Shown: positions 45,806-54,682 of the stretch, in pieces
How the letters are laid out: each line of letters begins with the position of its first letter
How positions within the stretch are numbered: position 1 is the first letter of the stretch
Assembly: GCA_027487865.1 (NCBI GenBank)
Contig: JAIYCT010000007.1
Location: 186,001-250,000, forward strand
Origin: Microbacteriaceae bacterium
GTDB taxonomy: Bacteria; Actinomycetota; Actinomycetes; Actinomycetales; Microbacteriaceae
Direction of reading: 5' to 3'
Length of the DNA: 64,000 nucleotides
Translations under genes and position numbers: made by a program
The notes under the pieces: generated by a model
What the model was told of the DNA's origin: nothing
Seen by the model: only the letters and a program-made list of their open reading frames with translations
Databases searched by the model: none

Positions 45806-47422
45806 GTGGCTGTGCCAGAAATAAAAGTGGGTTTAGCGCAGACAAACCCGGTCGTTGGAGACTACGAAAACAACGCTGCTGTGATTCACAGCATGATGGC
45901 TCAAGCGCACTCCGAGGGGCTTGACCTAATCGTTTTTGGCGAGCTGGCACTCAATGGCTACCCGCTAGGAGATCTCAGCTACCGCAAGGATGTCATCGAG
46001 ACTGGAGAACGAACTCTTGAGGACCTAATTGTCAAATCGGCTGCCTTTCCTGCACTCACGATTGTGCTTGGTCACGCAGCGCTGAGTGCGGCAGGACGCC
46101 CAGGAATACAGTCGTCTGATGCCATCGCCACCAACAGCGCCTCTGTATTTAGCGAGGGCAAACTGATTGGGCGCTACGACAAGCAAAGACTTCCCAACTA
46201 CGACGTGTTCGATGACTGGAGAAACTTCGTCCCTGGCAGCAATGAGCTGATATTCGATGTCGCGGGAACCAAGTGTGCAATTGCAATCTGCGAGGACATC
46301 TGGGATGAGGAGCCAACACGCTCTGAAAAGCTAAAGGAGCACGGTGTCGAGCTTGTCATCGTGCCAAATGGTTCTCCATACACACGCGAGAAAAGCGTGC
46401 AGCGCAGAGCTGCAGCCAAGGCGTTTGCTCAAGGCATCAGCCTCGCCTATGTGAATCTGGCCGGTGGTCAAGACGAGCTAGTTTTTGATGGCGATAGCTT
46501 CCTTTTTGATAGCACAGGCAAAGAAATTGTCACAGCTGGATTGAACCCTGGGCTCTATAGCAAATTCAATACTGCGGAAATCGAAAGAGATTCCTACGTC
46601 CAGCTTTTTGATGTCTTAGTTATTGGACTTAGGGACTACCTGCAAAAGACCGGTCAGCGCAAAGTGGTCCTTGGTCTGTCCGGTGGCATTGACTCCGCGC
46701 TCTGCGCCGCCATTGCCAAAGAAGCCGTTGGATCTGAGAATGTGACCGGCGTTCTTTTGCCATCTAGATATTCATCTGATCACTCACTCAGTGATGCGAG
46801 ACAGCTTTCCCAAAACCTGGGCATCGATCATCGAACAATTGAAATCGACGCTGCCCACAAGGCATTTGAGTCAAGCCTTGCGCTCAGTGATCTGGCTCAG
46901 GAGAACATCCAGGCAAGAATCAGAGCCGTGATTCTGATGGGTATTTCAAACTCCGAGGGGCATCTTCTAGTTTCGACGGGAAACAAATCCGAGGTGGCGG
47001 TTGGCTACAGCACCATGTATGGCGATGCGGCGGGCGGTTTTGCACCAATCAAAGACGTCTACAAGACCGATGTATGGAAACTTGCTGAGACCTACAACCA
47101 AATTCGAGGCTTCGATGCGATTCCTAGCAACTCAATAACCAAACCCCCGAGCGCTGAGCTAAGACCTGGGCAACTGGATCAAGATTCACTGCCAGACTAC
47201 GAGCTCTTGGATGCTATTTTGGCCCTTCTAATTGAGGGTAGACACACCGCTTCTGAGATCGTGGCTCAAGGATTCGACGCCCAGACGGTAGCAAAGATTG
47301 ACGGAATGGTTAGGGCTTCGGAGTGGAAGCGTTCCCAAGGGGCAATTGGCACCAAGACAACTTCGATAGCCTTTGGCCGGGGTCGCCGAGTTCCTCTCAC
47401 GACTAGATTTGGGGAGCTATGA
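45806..47422 (+). CDS. nadE: Glutamine-hydrolysing NAD+ synthase
   Basis: NadE converts nicotinic acid adenine dinucleotide to NAD+ using glutamine nitrogen. The N-terminal nitrilase-type glutaminase has its Glu in FGELALNGYP, Lys in YDKQRLPNYDVF and Cys in AICEDIWDEE. The C-terminal synthetase has the P-loop GLSGGIDSALCAAI and the ammonia/NaAD segment STGNKSEVAVGYSTMYGD. At 538 residues it belongs to the shorter two-domain class, not the roughly 680-residue mycobacterial form. It starts at GTG, with a second GTG two codons later. It overlaps panB by four bases (ATGA). Confidence 0.95.
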   Translation: MAVPEIKVGLAQTNPVVGDYENNAAVIHSMMAQAHSEGLDLIVFGELALNGYPLGDLSYRKDVIETGERTLEDLIVKSAAFPALTIVLGHAALSAAGRPGIQSSDAIATNSASVFSEGKLIGRYDKQRLPNYDVFDDWRNFVPGSNELIFDVAGTKCAIAICEDIWDEEPTRSEKLKEHGVELVIVPNGSPYTREKSVQRRAAAKAFAQGISLAYVNLAGGQDELVFDGDSFLFDSTGKEIVTAGLNPGLYSKFNTAEIERDSYVQLFDVLVIGLRDYLQKTGQRKVVLGLSGGIDSALCAAIAKEAVGSENVTGVLLPSRYSSDHSLSDARQLSQNLGIDHRTIEIDAAHKAFESSLALSDLAQENIQARIRAVILMGISNSEGHLLVSTGNKSEVAVGYSTMYGDAAGGFAPIKDVYKTDVWKLAETYNQIRGFDAIPSNSITKPPSAELRPGQLDQDSLPDYELLDAILALLIEGRHTASEIVAQGFDAQTVAKIDGMVRASEWKRSQGAIGTKTTSIAFGRGRRVPLTTRFGEL

Positions 47423-48204
47423 AAATTAGAACTTCCACGCTTTCAGCCCTGAAGCAAAAGGGTCAGCGTTTTTCCTGCCTAACCAGCTACGACGCACTCA
47501 CCGCCGAGATCTTTGACCAGGCTGGCATCGAAGTGATTTTAGTTGGCGATTCAGCGAGCAACACCGTACTAGCAAACGACGGCACCCTTCCAATCACCCT
47601 GGATGAGATGTTGATCTTCGGTCGCGCTGTTTCAAGAAGCGTCAAAGACGCCTTGGTCGTGCTCGATATGCCCTTTGGAAGTTATGAAATCTCAGCGCTA
47701 CAGGCTGTTGAAAACGGCATCAGAGCGATGAAGGAATCTGGCGCTGCGGCGATAAAGCTTGAGGGTGCTCGCATTGAGCAAATCAAGGCTTTAGTTGATG
47801 CTGGAATTCCTGTTATGGGTCACGTTGGGTTCACGCCGCAGTCGGTTCACGCCCTTGGCGGGTTCAAAGTCCAAGGACGGGGAGAGTCCGCAGACGATAT
47901 TCTGAGAGACTGCCTGGCTATCCAGCAGGCTGGAGCCTTTGCAGTGGTGCTTGAAATGGTCCCTGCCGACCTTGCCGAGCGAATCACCAAAGAGCTAAGC
48001 ATTCCAACTATTGGTATTGGCGCGGGCAACAAGACCGACGCGCAGATCCTGGTATGGACGGACTTTGCCGGCCTGGGCGAAAAGGTTCCAACATTTGCCA
48101 AGCAATACCTAAACCTTCGACAAGATCTATCTAACGCCGCGGTGAACTATCGCAGCGAGGTGCTAAGTCGCGAGTTCCCAACCGCAGAGCAAAGTTTTAG
48201 CTAG
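47419..48204 (+). CDS. panB: Ketopantoate hydroxymethyltransferase
   Basis: PanB adds a hydroxymethyl group to 2-oxoisovalerate in pantothenate/CoA synthesis. The 261-residue protein has SCLTSYDALTAEIFDQAG, VGDSASNTVLANDGTLPITLDEM, DMPFGSY, GHVGFTPQSVHALGGFKVQGR and PTIGIGAG. It is translationally coupled to nadE by an ATGA overlap. Its end overlaps the small SPOR-like gene on the other strand by eight bases. panC, panD and panE are not in the window. Confidence 0.97.
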   Translation: MKIRTSTLSALKQKGQRFSCLTSYDALTAEIFDQAGIEVILVGDSASNTVLANDGTLPITLDEMLIFGRAVSRSVKDALVVLDMPFGSYEISALQAVENGIRAMKESGAAAIKLEGARIEQIKALVDAGIPVMGHVGFTPQSVHALGGFKVQGRGESADDILRDCLAIQQAGAFAVVLEMVPADLAERITKELSIPTIGIGAGNKTDAQILVWTDFAGLGEKVPTFAKQYLNLRQDLSNAAVNYRSEVLSREFPTAEQSFS

Positions 48205-48385
48205 ACCACTGATCTGAGGACTCATCCTCTTTACGAAGCGCTGCTGCGCGCCGAGCGATAATTTCTTCGGCATTCTTTGCCTCCTGCATAGTTGCAAACG
48301 GGCCGAGTCGATCCAGCGATAGCGACTGCTTACCAATTTCCACCTCTTGGGTCTTGGTATTGAACCAATATTCGTCTTTCGCCAT
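48197..48385 (-). CDS. Small SPOR-like protein
   Basis: The 62-residue product reads YWFNTKTQEVEIGKQSLSLD then RLGPFATMQEAKNAEEII. This pattern fits the short conserved actinobacterial family annotated as SPOR-domain-containing and usually found next to map. The GPF..EAEAE-like segment is what relates it to SPOR domains. No membrane helix or signal peptide is present, so periplasmic peptidoglycan binding is doubtful. Function unknown. It is divergent from map across 43 bases. Confidence 0.82.
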   Translation of the reverse strand: MAKDEYWFNTKTQEVEIGKQSLSLDRLGPFATMQEAKNAEEIIARRAAALRKEDESSDQWSS

Positions 48386-48428
48386 GGTCTGAGCCTAGTA
48401 ATGCGAGAACGAAAATAGAATTGCGATC

Positions 48429-49292
48429 GTGCCAAAAGACAAAAATGGAAAGCTTGTGCCCGGGAGGCTATCTTCCGCGAGAGCCGTACCTAGTGGCATC
48501 ACAAGACCAGAGTATGTCGGGAAACCCGGACCTGCACCGCACGTCGGCGGTGATAAGTACGACCAAGACACCATCCAGCGCATCAGAATCGCCTCAAGGA
48601 TTGCCGCCCAAGCCCTTGATCTTGTCCTCGAGAGCGCAAAGCAAGGCATGACGACCGATGACCTGGACCGAATTGGCCACGAATTCCTAATCTCTCAGAA
48701 CGCCTACCCATCCACCCTTGGGTATCGCGGCTTTCCAAAATCTCTTTGCAGTTCGATGAATGAAATCATTTGCCACGGAATACCAGACGACACTGTTTTA
48801 GAAGACGGAGATCTTATAAACATCGACATCTCTGCATTTATCGGCGGAGTCCACGGCGATACCAATGGCACGGTCCTAATTGGTGAGGGTTCCGAAGAGT
48901 TGGCAAACTTGGTTTCCAGAACCAAAGAGGCGATGCATCGTGGAATTAGCGCGGCTATGCCAGGTCGACAGGTGAACATCATCGGTAGGGCTATCGAGAC
49001 CTATGCCAAGCGATACAACTACGGAGTCGTGAAGGAATTCACCGGCCACGGCGTCGGCCCAAGTTTCCACACCGGATTGATAATCCCCCACTATGACGAA
49101 CCCGAGTACGACAATTTGATTGAGGTTGGGATGGTCTTCACGGTTGAACCCATGATCACACTGGGAACAGCAGATTGGGACATGTGGCAGGACGGCTGGA
49201 CTGTAACCACAAAAGACAAGCAACACACCGCACAGTTTGAACACACCATCTTGATTACCGATGATGGTCCAGAAATCCTTACGGAGGCATAA
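48429..49292 (+). CDS. map: Methionine aminopeptidase type I
   Basis: Map removes initiator methionine. The 287-residue protein has an N-terminal extension of about 40 residues with a proline-rich ITRPEYVGKPGPAPHVGG segment, as in actinobacterial type Ic enzymes. The five metal ligands fall in NIDISAFIGGVHGDTNG, GHGVGPSFHTG, FTVEPM and QFEHTILIT. It starts at GTG. Its TAA stop is followed directly by the GTG of ppgK, so the two are coupled. Confidence 0.96.
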   Translation: MPKDKNGKLVPGRLSSARAVPSGITRPEYVGKPGPAPHVGGDKYDQDTIQRIRIASRIAAQALDLVLESAKQGMTTDDLDRIGHEFLISQNAYPSTLGYRGFPKSLCSSMNEIICHGIPDDTVLEDGDLINIDISAFIGGVHGDTNGTVLIGEGSEELANLVSRTKEAMHRGISAAMPGRQVNIIGRAIETYAKRYNYGVVKEFTGHGVGPSFHTGLIIPHYDEPEYDNLIEVGMVFTVEPMITLGTADWDMWQDGWTVTTKDKQHTAQFEHTILITDDGPEILTEA

Positions 49293-50051
49293 GTGGGAAA
49301 AAAAGCCATTGGCATCGACATCGGCGGCACCGGTATCAAAGCCGCACTCGTTGACATCAAGCGAGGCGAACTGGTCTCCGAGCGAGTCCGTGTCGAAACT
49401 CCAGCCGGTGGTGAACCAGAAGATATTGCGGATGCCTGCAAATCCATAATCGAATCGCTGGGCGTATCCCATCGAAACTACCCGGTGGGACTGTGCTTCC
49501 CCGCGGTGGTAAAACACGGCTACACCCAATCCGCCGCGAATGTCTCTAAGCGTTGGATTGGCCTCAACGCAGATGAGCTATTTGATAGAACCCTTAATCG
49601 CCACACCCACGTTATAAACGACGCTGATGCCGCTGGTTTAGCAGAGGTTAAATTCGGAGCCGGTAGAGGCTCTCACGGCCTTACCATCATGACGACTCTG
49701 GGCACAGGCATTGGAACCGCGCTGTTCTACAACGGTGTGCTTATTCCAAATGCAGAGCTTGGACACATAGAGATTGAAGGTGTTGACTATGAAACCAAGG
49801 CCGCTTACAGCGCCATGGAGCGCGAAGGGCTTTCTTTTGAGCAGTGGGCTGAGCGTCTGCAGAAGTATTACTCCGCGCTTGAGCGATTACTAGTTCCGGA
49901 TCTATTCATCGTCGGTGGCGGCGTCTCTAAGAACCACGAGAAGTTTCTGCCGCTTTTGAACCTGAAAACTCCGATTGTTCCAGCCACCACCAAGAATTCC
50001 GCCGGCATTATTGGAGCAGCATCGCTGGCATACGCGTCCAGCGAAGATTAG
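49293..50051 (+). CDS. ppgK: Polyphosphate glucokinase
   Basis: PpgK phosphorylates glucose with polyphosphate, often also ATP, as donor. The 252-residue ROK-fold protein has the phosphate motif GIDIGGTGIKAALVD, the family segment LCFPAVVKHGYTQSAANVSKRWI, the catalytic NDADAAGLAEVKFG and LTTMTTLGTGIGTALF-type motif (read here TIMTTLGTGIGTALF). The ELGHIEIEG segment replaces the Cys-rich zinc region of other ROK kinases, as is normal for PpgK. It begins right after map. Its stop codon touches the 3' end of the convergent RNase P RNA gene. Confidence 0.95.
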   Translation: MGKKAIGIDIGGTGIKAALVDIKRGELVSERVRVETPAGGEPEDIADACKSIIESLGVSHRNYPVGLCFPAVVKHGYTQSAANVSKRWIGLNADELFDRTLNRHTHVINDADAAGLAEVKFGAGRGSHGLTIMTTLGTGIGTALFYNGVLIPNAELGHIEIEGVDYETKAAYSAMEREGLSFEQWAERLQKYYSALERLLVPDLFIVGGGVSKNHEKFLPLLNLKTPIVPATTKNSAGIIGAASLAYASSED

Positions 50052-50385
50052 TAGATGGGTCAACCGATACGCCGGGTTCTGTCGTGGACGATCATCTATC
50101 TCGACTTGCAATTGCTCACAAGTTCTAGCGACCTACCCGAAGGCTAAGCGAGCAGCTCATAGCGCCTTCTGCTTGGTCTTGCTCCCGATGAGGTTTACAT
50201 AGCCAGCACAGTCACCTGCACTGCTGGTGGTCTCTTACACCACCGTTTCACCCTTACCCTTGCGGGCGGTTTACTTTCTGTTGCACTATCCCTCGGGTTA
50301 CCCCGGGTGGGCGTTACCCACCATCGTGCTCTTTGGAGCCCGGACGTTCCTCGACTATGTCGCGACCGCCTGGTTGACCCATCTA
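50052..50385 (-). ncRNA. rnpB: RNase P RNA (bacterial type A)
   Basis: This is the catalytic RNA of RNase P, which trims tRNA 5' leaders. On the minus strand the 5' end pairs with the 3' end in a perfect 14-base P1 helix (TAGATGGGTCAACC with GGTTGACCCATCTA). The conserved GAGGAACGTCCGGGCTCC block (CR I region) follows 22 bases later. The opposite end has the universal ACAGAACCCGGCGTAT segment. About 334 bases fits a type A molecule. The 3' end abuts the ppgK stop. The promoter appears to lie over the end of the upstream RNase H/phosphatase gene. Confidence 0.95.
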
Positions 50386-50390
50386 GCTAA

Positions 50391-50418
50391 AGCCTACTTA
50401 GTTGGCAGATGTTGGCAA
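50391..50418 (-). promoter_or_regulatory. Likely rnpB promoter
   Basis: On the minus strand TTGCCA (50413-50418) is followed after 16 bases by TAGGCT (50391-50396), fitting -35 and -10 consensus patterns (TTGaca, TAnnnT). The -10 box is seven bases from the predicted rnpB 5' end. It overlaps the last codons of the preceding gene. Confidence 0.55.
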
Positions 50419-51506
50419 GAATTTATTGCAAAGACCTCTGCAAAATTTGGTCCGAAATACCTAACCACCGAGACCGAAGCTGGAGCGAACTGCAGGGTCC
50501 AGCTAAGCGAATTTGGGCCGCCTAGCGCGTGCCTGAGGATTGCTCTAAGCGGCATCATGTGACTCACAATCGCTACGGTTTGACCATTGAATTCGGTGAT
50601 TGCCTCGGTGAGTGCGGACCTGACCCTTAGTTCAAGATCGTCAACCGACTCTCCCCCGGGCGGCTTCGCACTCATTGATCCTCGCCAGTTTGTAATCTCC
50701 TGAGCGCTGGAGGCTTCCATCTCGGCCATCGAGTAACCCTCCCAGTTGCCGAAACCAATCTCTTTGAATCTGGCATCGGACTTTGTGCCGACTTCGAAAT
50801 GTTTTGCGACTGCGGTCGCTGTTTGCGCGGCGCGAAGCTGAGGCGAATGAAGCACCTTTGAGACGGTTGCCAAACCAAAGCGCGCTAGCAGCTCGTCGGT
50901 AGCCTTTGAGGCCAGATCTGCTTCCAGGAAACCTAGTTCGCTAAGGGTTGGATCCTTGCCGCTACTGCCGCTGATCAGGTTTGATTCAGTGTGCTGAGTG
51001 TGGCCGTGTCTTATGAGCACGAAAGTTGTTGGTTCAATGCTTTGCCTTGGAGCGCGGATGCTCTTGGGTTGAACTGAACTCAAAGTTAGCTCCGGCGAGT
51101 TTCCAAAATCGCCCTCATCCAAAGCCCTGTTGGCGGCAGCATCCGCTGCGGAATTCTGTTCTCTGGGAACCCACTGCAGTTCAACCGAGAGATTGCGCAT
51201 GATGCGAATTGCCTCGTGGGCCAATTCTCTGAGTTCAGGGTGTTTGATCTGCCAGCGACCACTGAGTTGCTCGACAACTAACTTTGAGTCCATCCGCACC
51301 AGCACATTGGAACCCGGCGAGGTCGCTTCGATGTGCCTAAGTCCTGCGATTACTCCTTGATACTCCGCGTAATTGTTGGTCCTGATACCTAGGTTCTCCC
51401 CGAGTTCAGCAATTACATTGCCGGCGGTGTCGTAAATCACGGCACCATATGCTGCTGGGCCGGGGTTACCGCGTGAGGCCCCATCGGCATAGAGAACGAA
51501 GTTCAT
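50394..51506 (-). CDS. Bifunctional RNase H/histidine phosphatase
   Basis: The N-terminal type I RNase H-like domain (1-135) has VLYADGASRGNPGPAAYG, TNNYAEYQGVIAGL, RMDSKLVVEQLSG and a final Asp in NSAADAAANRAL. It probably cleaves RNA in RNA-DNA hybrids. The C-terminal histidine-phosphatase domain (about 165-370) has LIRHGHTQHTESNLISG, PQLRAAQTATAVA and VSHMMPLRAIL. The Mycobacterium homolog Rv2228c has RNase H activity plus CobC-type alpha-ribazole phosphatase activity. I place the start at the ATG overlapping the zinc-ribbon gene's stop (ATGA), giving 370 residues. A longer reading adds seven unconserved residues. Confidence 0.93.
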   Translation of the reverse strand: MNFVLYADGASRGNPGPAAYGAVIYDTAGNVIAELGENLGIRTNNYAEYQGVIAGLRHIEATSPGSNVLVRMDSKLVVEQLSGRWQIKHPELRELAHEAIRIMRNLSVELQWVPREQNSAADAAANRALDEGDFGNSPELTLSSVQPKSIRAPRQSIEPTTFVLIRHGHTQHTESNLISGSSGKDPTLSELGFLEADLASKATDELLARFGLATVSKVLHSPQLRAAQTATAVAKHFEVGTKSDARFKEIGFGNWEGYSMAEMEASSAQEITNWRGSMSAKPPGGESVDDLELRVRSALTEAITEFNGQTVAIVSHMMPLRAILRHALGGPNSLSWTLQFAPASVSVVRYFGPNFAEVFAINSCQHLPTK

Positions 51507-52216
51507 CGAATCAAAATCGCCTGGCACACTGGGCAGCTAGCTAGCTCATCGGTCGGTACGTGATGAAGCTCTGAAAGTGCAGTTGCGGTGATGCTCATGT
51601 TGCATGCGGTGCAGGTGTTCTTCTGAAGCTTTCCGATCGCAATACCGCGCAGTAAGCGAGCTTCGAATCTCTCGAGCACCTCCCGTGAAACCTGCTTGCG
51701 TAGGTCGGCGGCGGCTTGAAAATTTGCCTGGTGCTTAGTTTTTAGCTCGGCTAGCTCCAGCTGCACACGTGCCTTGGTGATCTTGAAATCCTCTTCCAAT
51801 TTCTCACCGAGGACTTCAAGTTCATGCATACGCATATCCGACTCGCTCTTTTGCTCGAGTAACTCGATCTCGGCATCTTCGAGGTCACTGGCTCTTTTAG
51901 CCAAGGTCTCAAGTTCGTGCTGAATGCCTAGTGCGTCTCGGGCGACGGCGGTCTTAGTCAGCCGATCTTTATCGGTCGCTACTCGCTTGTTTACCAAAGC
52001 TAAGTCAGCTTCTAAGCGCTCGAGTTCACGAACCAGGGTCTCGTGCTGAGCTCGGGCCGCACTGATCTCTGCGGAGTTCGCTAGCTGGGCATTCCTGGCG
52101 GATTCGAGGTCTGCCCCAGATGCTAGAAGCTTGGCATCCTGCTCGAGTTTACGGTTTTCGAAAATCAGCTCTTGTAGCGCAAAGAGGTTCTCTAAGTCGC
52201 CTTTGATTACCTTCAT
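51503..52216 (-). CDS. Coiled-coil protein with C-terminal C4 zinc ribbon
   Basis: The 237-residue product is a long coiled coil (about 10-185, rich in Leu, Glu, Lys and Ala), followed by a zinc ribbon with CTACNMSI and CPVCQAIL. It matches the conserved bacterial zf-RING_7 (C4-type zinc ribbon) family, usually found between a Nif3-like gene and the RNase H gene. A nucleic-acid-associated role is often proposed but not established. The ATG overlaps the Nif3 gene stop (ATGA). An upstream in-frame ATG would add seven residues. Confidence 0.9.
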   Translation of the reverse strand: MKVIKGDLENLFALQELIFENRKLEQDAKLLASGADLESARNAQLANSAEISAARAQHETLVRELERLEADLALVNKRVATDKDRLTKTAVARDALGIQHELETLAKRASDLEDAEIELLEQKSESDMRMHELEVLGEKLEEDFKITKARVQLELAELKTKHQANFQAAADLRKQVSREVLERFEARLLRGIAIGKLQKNTCTACNMSITATALSELHHVPTDELASCPVCQAILIR

Positions 52217-53013
52217 TGCATCACCGCAAACGTCCATGGGTCAGTATTGATTTCACTAACCACAAACTCTACTTGGCTATTTAGTTTCGCAAGCTGCGCC
52301 TTAGCGCTCTCGAGCCAAACCCACTCGGCAGCCCAGTGGGAGATGTCCATAAGTGCTGGGCCGCTTGACAATTTTGCCTGCTCCGCAAAGTCCTGCGCTG
52401 GATGGTGGCGCAAATCTGAGGTTATGTAGAGATCTGCATCGGATTGCGCGACGGCGGTTAGGTAGCCATCCCCCGCACCGGCTAGCACCGCCACCTTGGA
52501 GATCAAACGTTCTGGGTCTCCGGATACCTTCACACCTTGAGCAACCGCAGGGATCCGTTTGGCAACTGACCTTGCGAAATCTAAAAGCGTAAGCGCCTTT
52601 GGCATCTGACCTAAAACAACGTGGCCATTAGTGGCTACCAAAGGCGATAGGTTCTCAAGTCCCAAGGCCTTAGCCAAGGACTGAGTAACGCCATCGACCT
52701 GAAAATCTGCATTGGTGTGTGCGGCGAACACCGCGAGATTGTTTCTAATTGCAAAAGAAGAATTAGCTCCCTTGAAGCCCAAGTCGGAGAATTCGAATGC
52801 TCCACGCAGAAACATCGGGTGATGGCTAACAACCAACTGGCAACCAAGCTCTACGGCCTCACGGAGCACTTCGCCGGTGACATCAACCGTAAGGAGCACC
52901 TTGGTGATCTCTTGGCTTGGGGAACCGATCATGAGCCCAGGCTTGTCCCAATCCTCTTTATCCGCATCGGGCCAAAGGGTTTCAAACTGAGAAATAAGTT
53001 TTTCGAGCAACAT
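52213..53013 (-). CDS. Nif3-like dinuclear metal-centre protein
   Basis: The 266-residue product matches the Nif3/YqfO/GTP cyclohydrolase I type 2-like family. It shows DWDKPGLMIGSPSQEITKVLLTVDVT, the metal-ligand VVSHHPMFLRG, AAHTNADFQ and, late, YITSDLRHHPAQDF with DISHWAAEW. The metal ligands are the His, Asp and Glu residues in these segments. The cellular substrate is unknown. It is co-directional with, and overlaps, the zinc-ribbon gene, an actinobacterial arrangement. It follows the unknown membrane protein by two bases. Confidence 0.92.
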   Translation of the reverse strand: MLLEKLISQFETLWPDADKEDWDKPGLMIGSPSQEITKVLLTVDVTGEVLREAVELGCQLVVSHHPMFLRGAFEFSDLGFKGANSSFAIRNNLAVFAAHTNADFQVDGVTQSLAKALGLENLSPLVATNGHVVLGQMPKALTLLDFARSVAKRIPAVAQGVKVSGDPERLISKVAVLAGAGDGYLTAVAQSDADLYITSDLRHHPAQDFAEQAKLSSGPALMDISHWAAEWVWLESAKAQLAKLNSQVEFVVSEINTDPWTFAVMQ

Positions 53014-53015
53014 GA

Positions 53016-54557
53016 CTACAAGCCAAGCAGATTATCGAGATTCATGTTGCGAATCTCGACATTTCGAATCTCACGGTCTTGCGATCTGATCACAAAGATT
53101 CGAAGCAGCGCAAAAATGAATCCGACTACCAGACCAAAGATCAACGCTAACTCCAAAGGCGTGAAGTCCGAATTGGGCACTATCAGCCTCTGAACGACTT
53201 CGACACCAAGCGGCGCAGCGGTCACTAGTCCAAGCCAGGTCACCAACTGGAAGGAGCCGTAGAAGCCGTAGCTTGTGTCAAGAGAGGGAATATGCAGCGG
53301 TGTTCTTCTAACCAGCTGGTCCGAAAACAAAAGCACAATTAGTGCAGCCAGCACCGAGACCGCAGGGCCATTCACGAAATCCAATACTGGTAAGGCGATA
53401 ACCGGAAGCAAGAATGAAGCCGCGGCCCATCGACCGATCGGCTTATCTGTCAGATCTCTCCCCGAGAGAGCGGTGGCCAGAAACACTGCAAAAAGAGTGA
53501 AGAGCGATAGTTTAAGACTGGAACCTAAGAAAACAAAGCCAACACCTATGCCGAAACCCAGTGGAGCCTGCAGTAAAAATGACCATGCTTTGCTTTGTCG
53601 GTGCGGAAGGGCAAAAGAAACCAGCACCACGCTCATCAGCGCAACAGCGAAACTTGCCCAGCCGATTTGCTGCCAATCTAAGACCGTCTCCGGGTCAAAA
53701 AAATCATCCGACAGCGGAGCATAGGCGAACCAATTCCTATGGGTCGACACTCCCCCTCCGGTCACAAAAGCAACAGTTACTGCGGCCAGGCCGGTGACCA
53801 GCAGCAATCTCCAATGCCATGAGCGTGGAAACAATTGACTCAAGACCAATGCAGCTAACGCAGCGATAAGCACGTCTGATCGATAGCCCGGAATGGCGCC
53901 AATCACCAAGTCATCAGGAACGACGTGCAGCACACCCCCCAATACAACCAGCGCAGTGAAAGCCAATGCCAAGGCTGAACCGAGGTAAACCCCCCAACCT
54001 CCAAACACCGCGGCCGAGCGAAGCAGGGGATGCAGGGTGTGTGACTTGAGGACCGCCAAAACCAGGCCTGCGACCCCTGAGCCCAATCCAAAGGCGACAA
54101 CGGACTCTAGAAGAGTCAGCTCTAGCCATGTCGAGATCAACAAGTTCAACAACCCCACAACCAACCAAGATGCCAAACCGGGGACCAGGCTTCTATAAAT
54201 CTCGTTCCGATTAGTGCGCTGCCTGCGGCGGATGATTGGAATTTCAGTTGTGAAGATCGGCTCAGGTTGCTTTGCAGTAACCATGGGCTCGGACGCGTCT
54301 ACTGCTTCAAGATTTGCCGGAAAGACCTCGAGAGCAATCTTTCGAAGCGCAGCCAAAGCCTGAGGCGAACCATCGACCTGAAGCTCTTTTATCCAATTGC
54401 TCAGGGCCTCAGAATCCTGCTCTCTGAGGTTGGCCTGCTCTGAAATAAGTCGCTCAGAATTGGCAAGACCCTCCGCGGAAGAACCGAGGAGGGTTACGGC
54501 ACGGTGCAATTCAACGTCACTAAGCGCTTTGCGCTTGGGAGGCTCGAATTCCACCAT
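53016..54557 (-). CDS. Multi-spanning membrane protein of unknown function
   Basis: I do not recognise this 513-residue protein with confidence. Residues 1-120 are hydrophilic, with a charged helical section (RAVTLLGSSAEGLANSERL) and a basic patch RRRQRTNRNE. About eleven or twelve hydrophobic helices follow. The last 30 residues include a near-repeat, EIRNVEIRNMN. The membrane part loosely recalls a permease of the NCS1 type, but no substrate motif is convincing. It lies just after tRNA-Val(TAC), separated by a nine-base C tract (minus strand), and two bases before the Nif3-like gene, so it may be co-transcribed. Confidence 0.75.
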   Translation of the reverse strand: MVEFEPPKRKALSDVELHRAVTLLGSSAEGLANSERLISEQANLREQDSEALSNWIKELQVDGSPQALAALRKIALEVFPANLEAVDASEPMVTAKQPEPIFTTEIPIIRRRQRTNRNEIYRSLVPGLASWLVVGLLNLLISTWLELTLLESVVAFGLGSGVAGLVLAVLKSHTLHPLLRSAAVFGGWGVYLGSALALAFTALVVLGGVLHVVPDDLVIGAIPGYRSDVLIAALAALVLSQLFPRSWHWRLLLVTGLAAVTVAFVTGGGVSTHRNWFAYAPLSDDFFDPETVLDWQQIGWASFAVALMSVVLVSFALPHRQSKAWSFLLQAPLGFGIGVGFVFLGSSLKLSLFTLFAVFLATALSGRDLTDKPIGRWAAASFLLPVIALPVLDFVNGPAVSVLAALIVLLFSDQLVRRTPLHIPSLDTSYGFYGSFQLVTWLGLVTAAPLGVEVVQRLIVPNSDFTPLELALIFGLVVGFIFALLRIFVIRSQDREIRNVEIRNMNLDNLLGL

Positions 54558-54582
54558 GTTTGCCTAACGGGGGGGGGTCGAG

Positions 54583-54655
54583 TGGGCCCTACCGGGCTCG
54601 AACCGATGACATCCACGGTGTAAGCGTGGCGCTCTACCAACTGAGCTAAAGGCCC
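54583..54655 (-). tRNA. tRNA-Val(TAC)
   Basis: The minus-strand cloverleaf has acceptor arms GGGCCTT and AGGGCCC (one G-U pair), D-arm TTAGCTCAGTTGGTAGAGC, anticodon stem-loop CCACG-CTTACAC-CGTGG (anticodon TAC) and T-loop GGTTCGAGCC. The discriminator is A. CCA is not encoded. Confidence 0.96.
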
Positions 54656-54682
54656 GAAGGAGAGCCTAGTGGTTTTTAACCG

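Noticed and set aside
50227-50562. 111-residue plus-strand open frame
   Set aside because: It is antisense to the RNase P RNA gene and the end of the RNase H gene and has no protein-family features.
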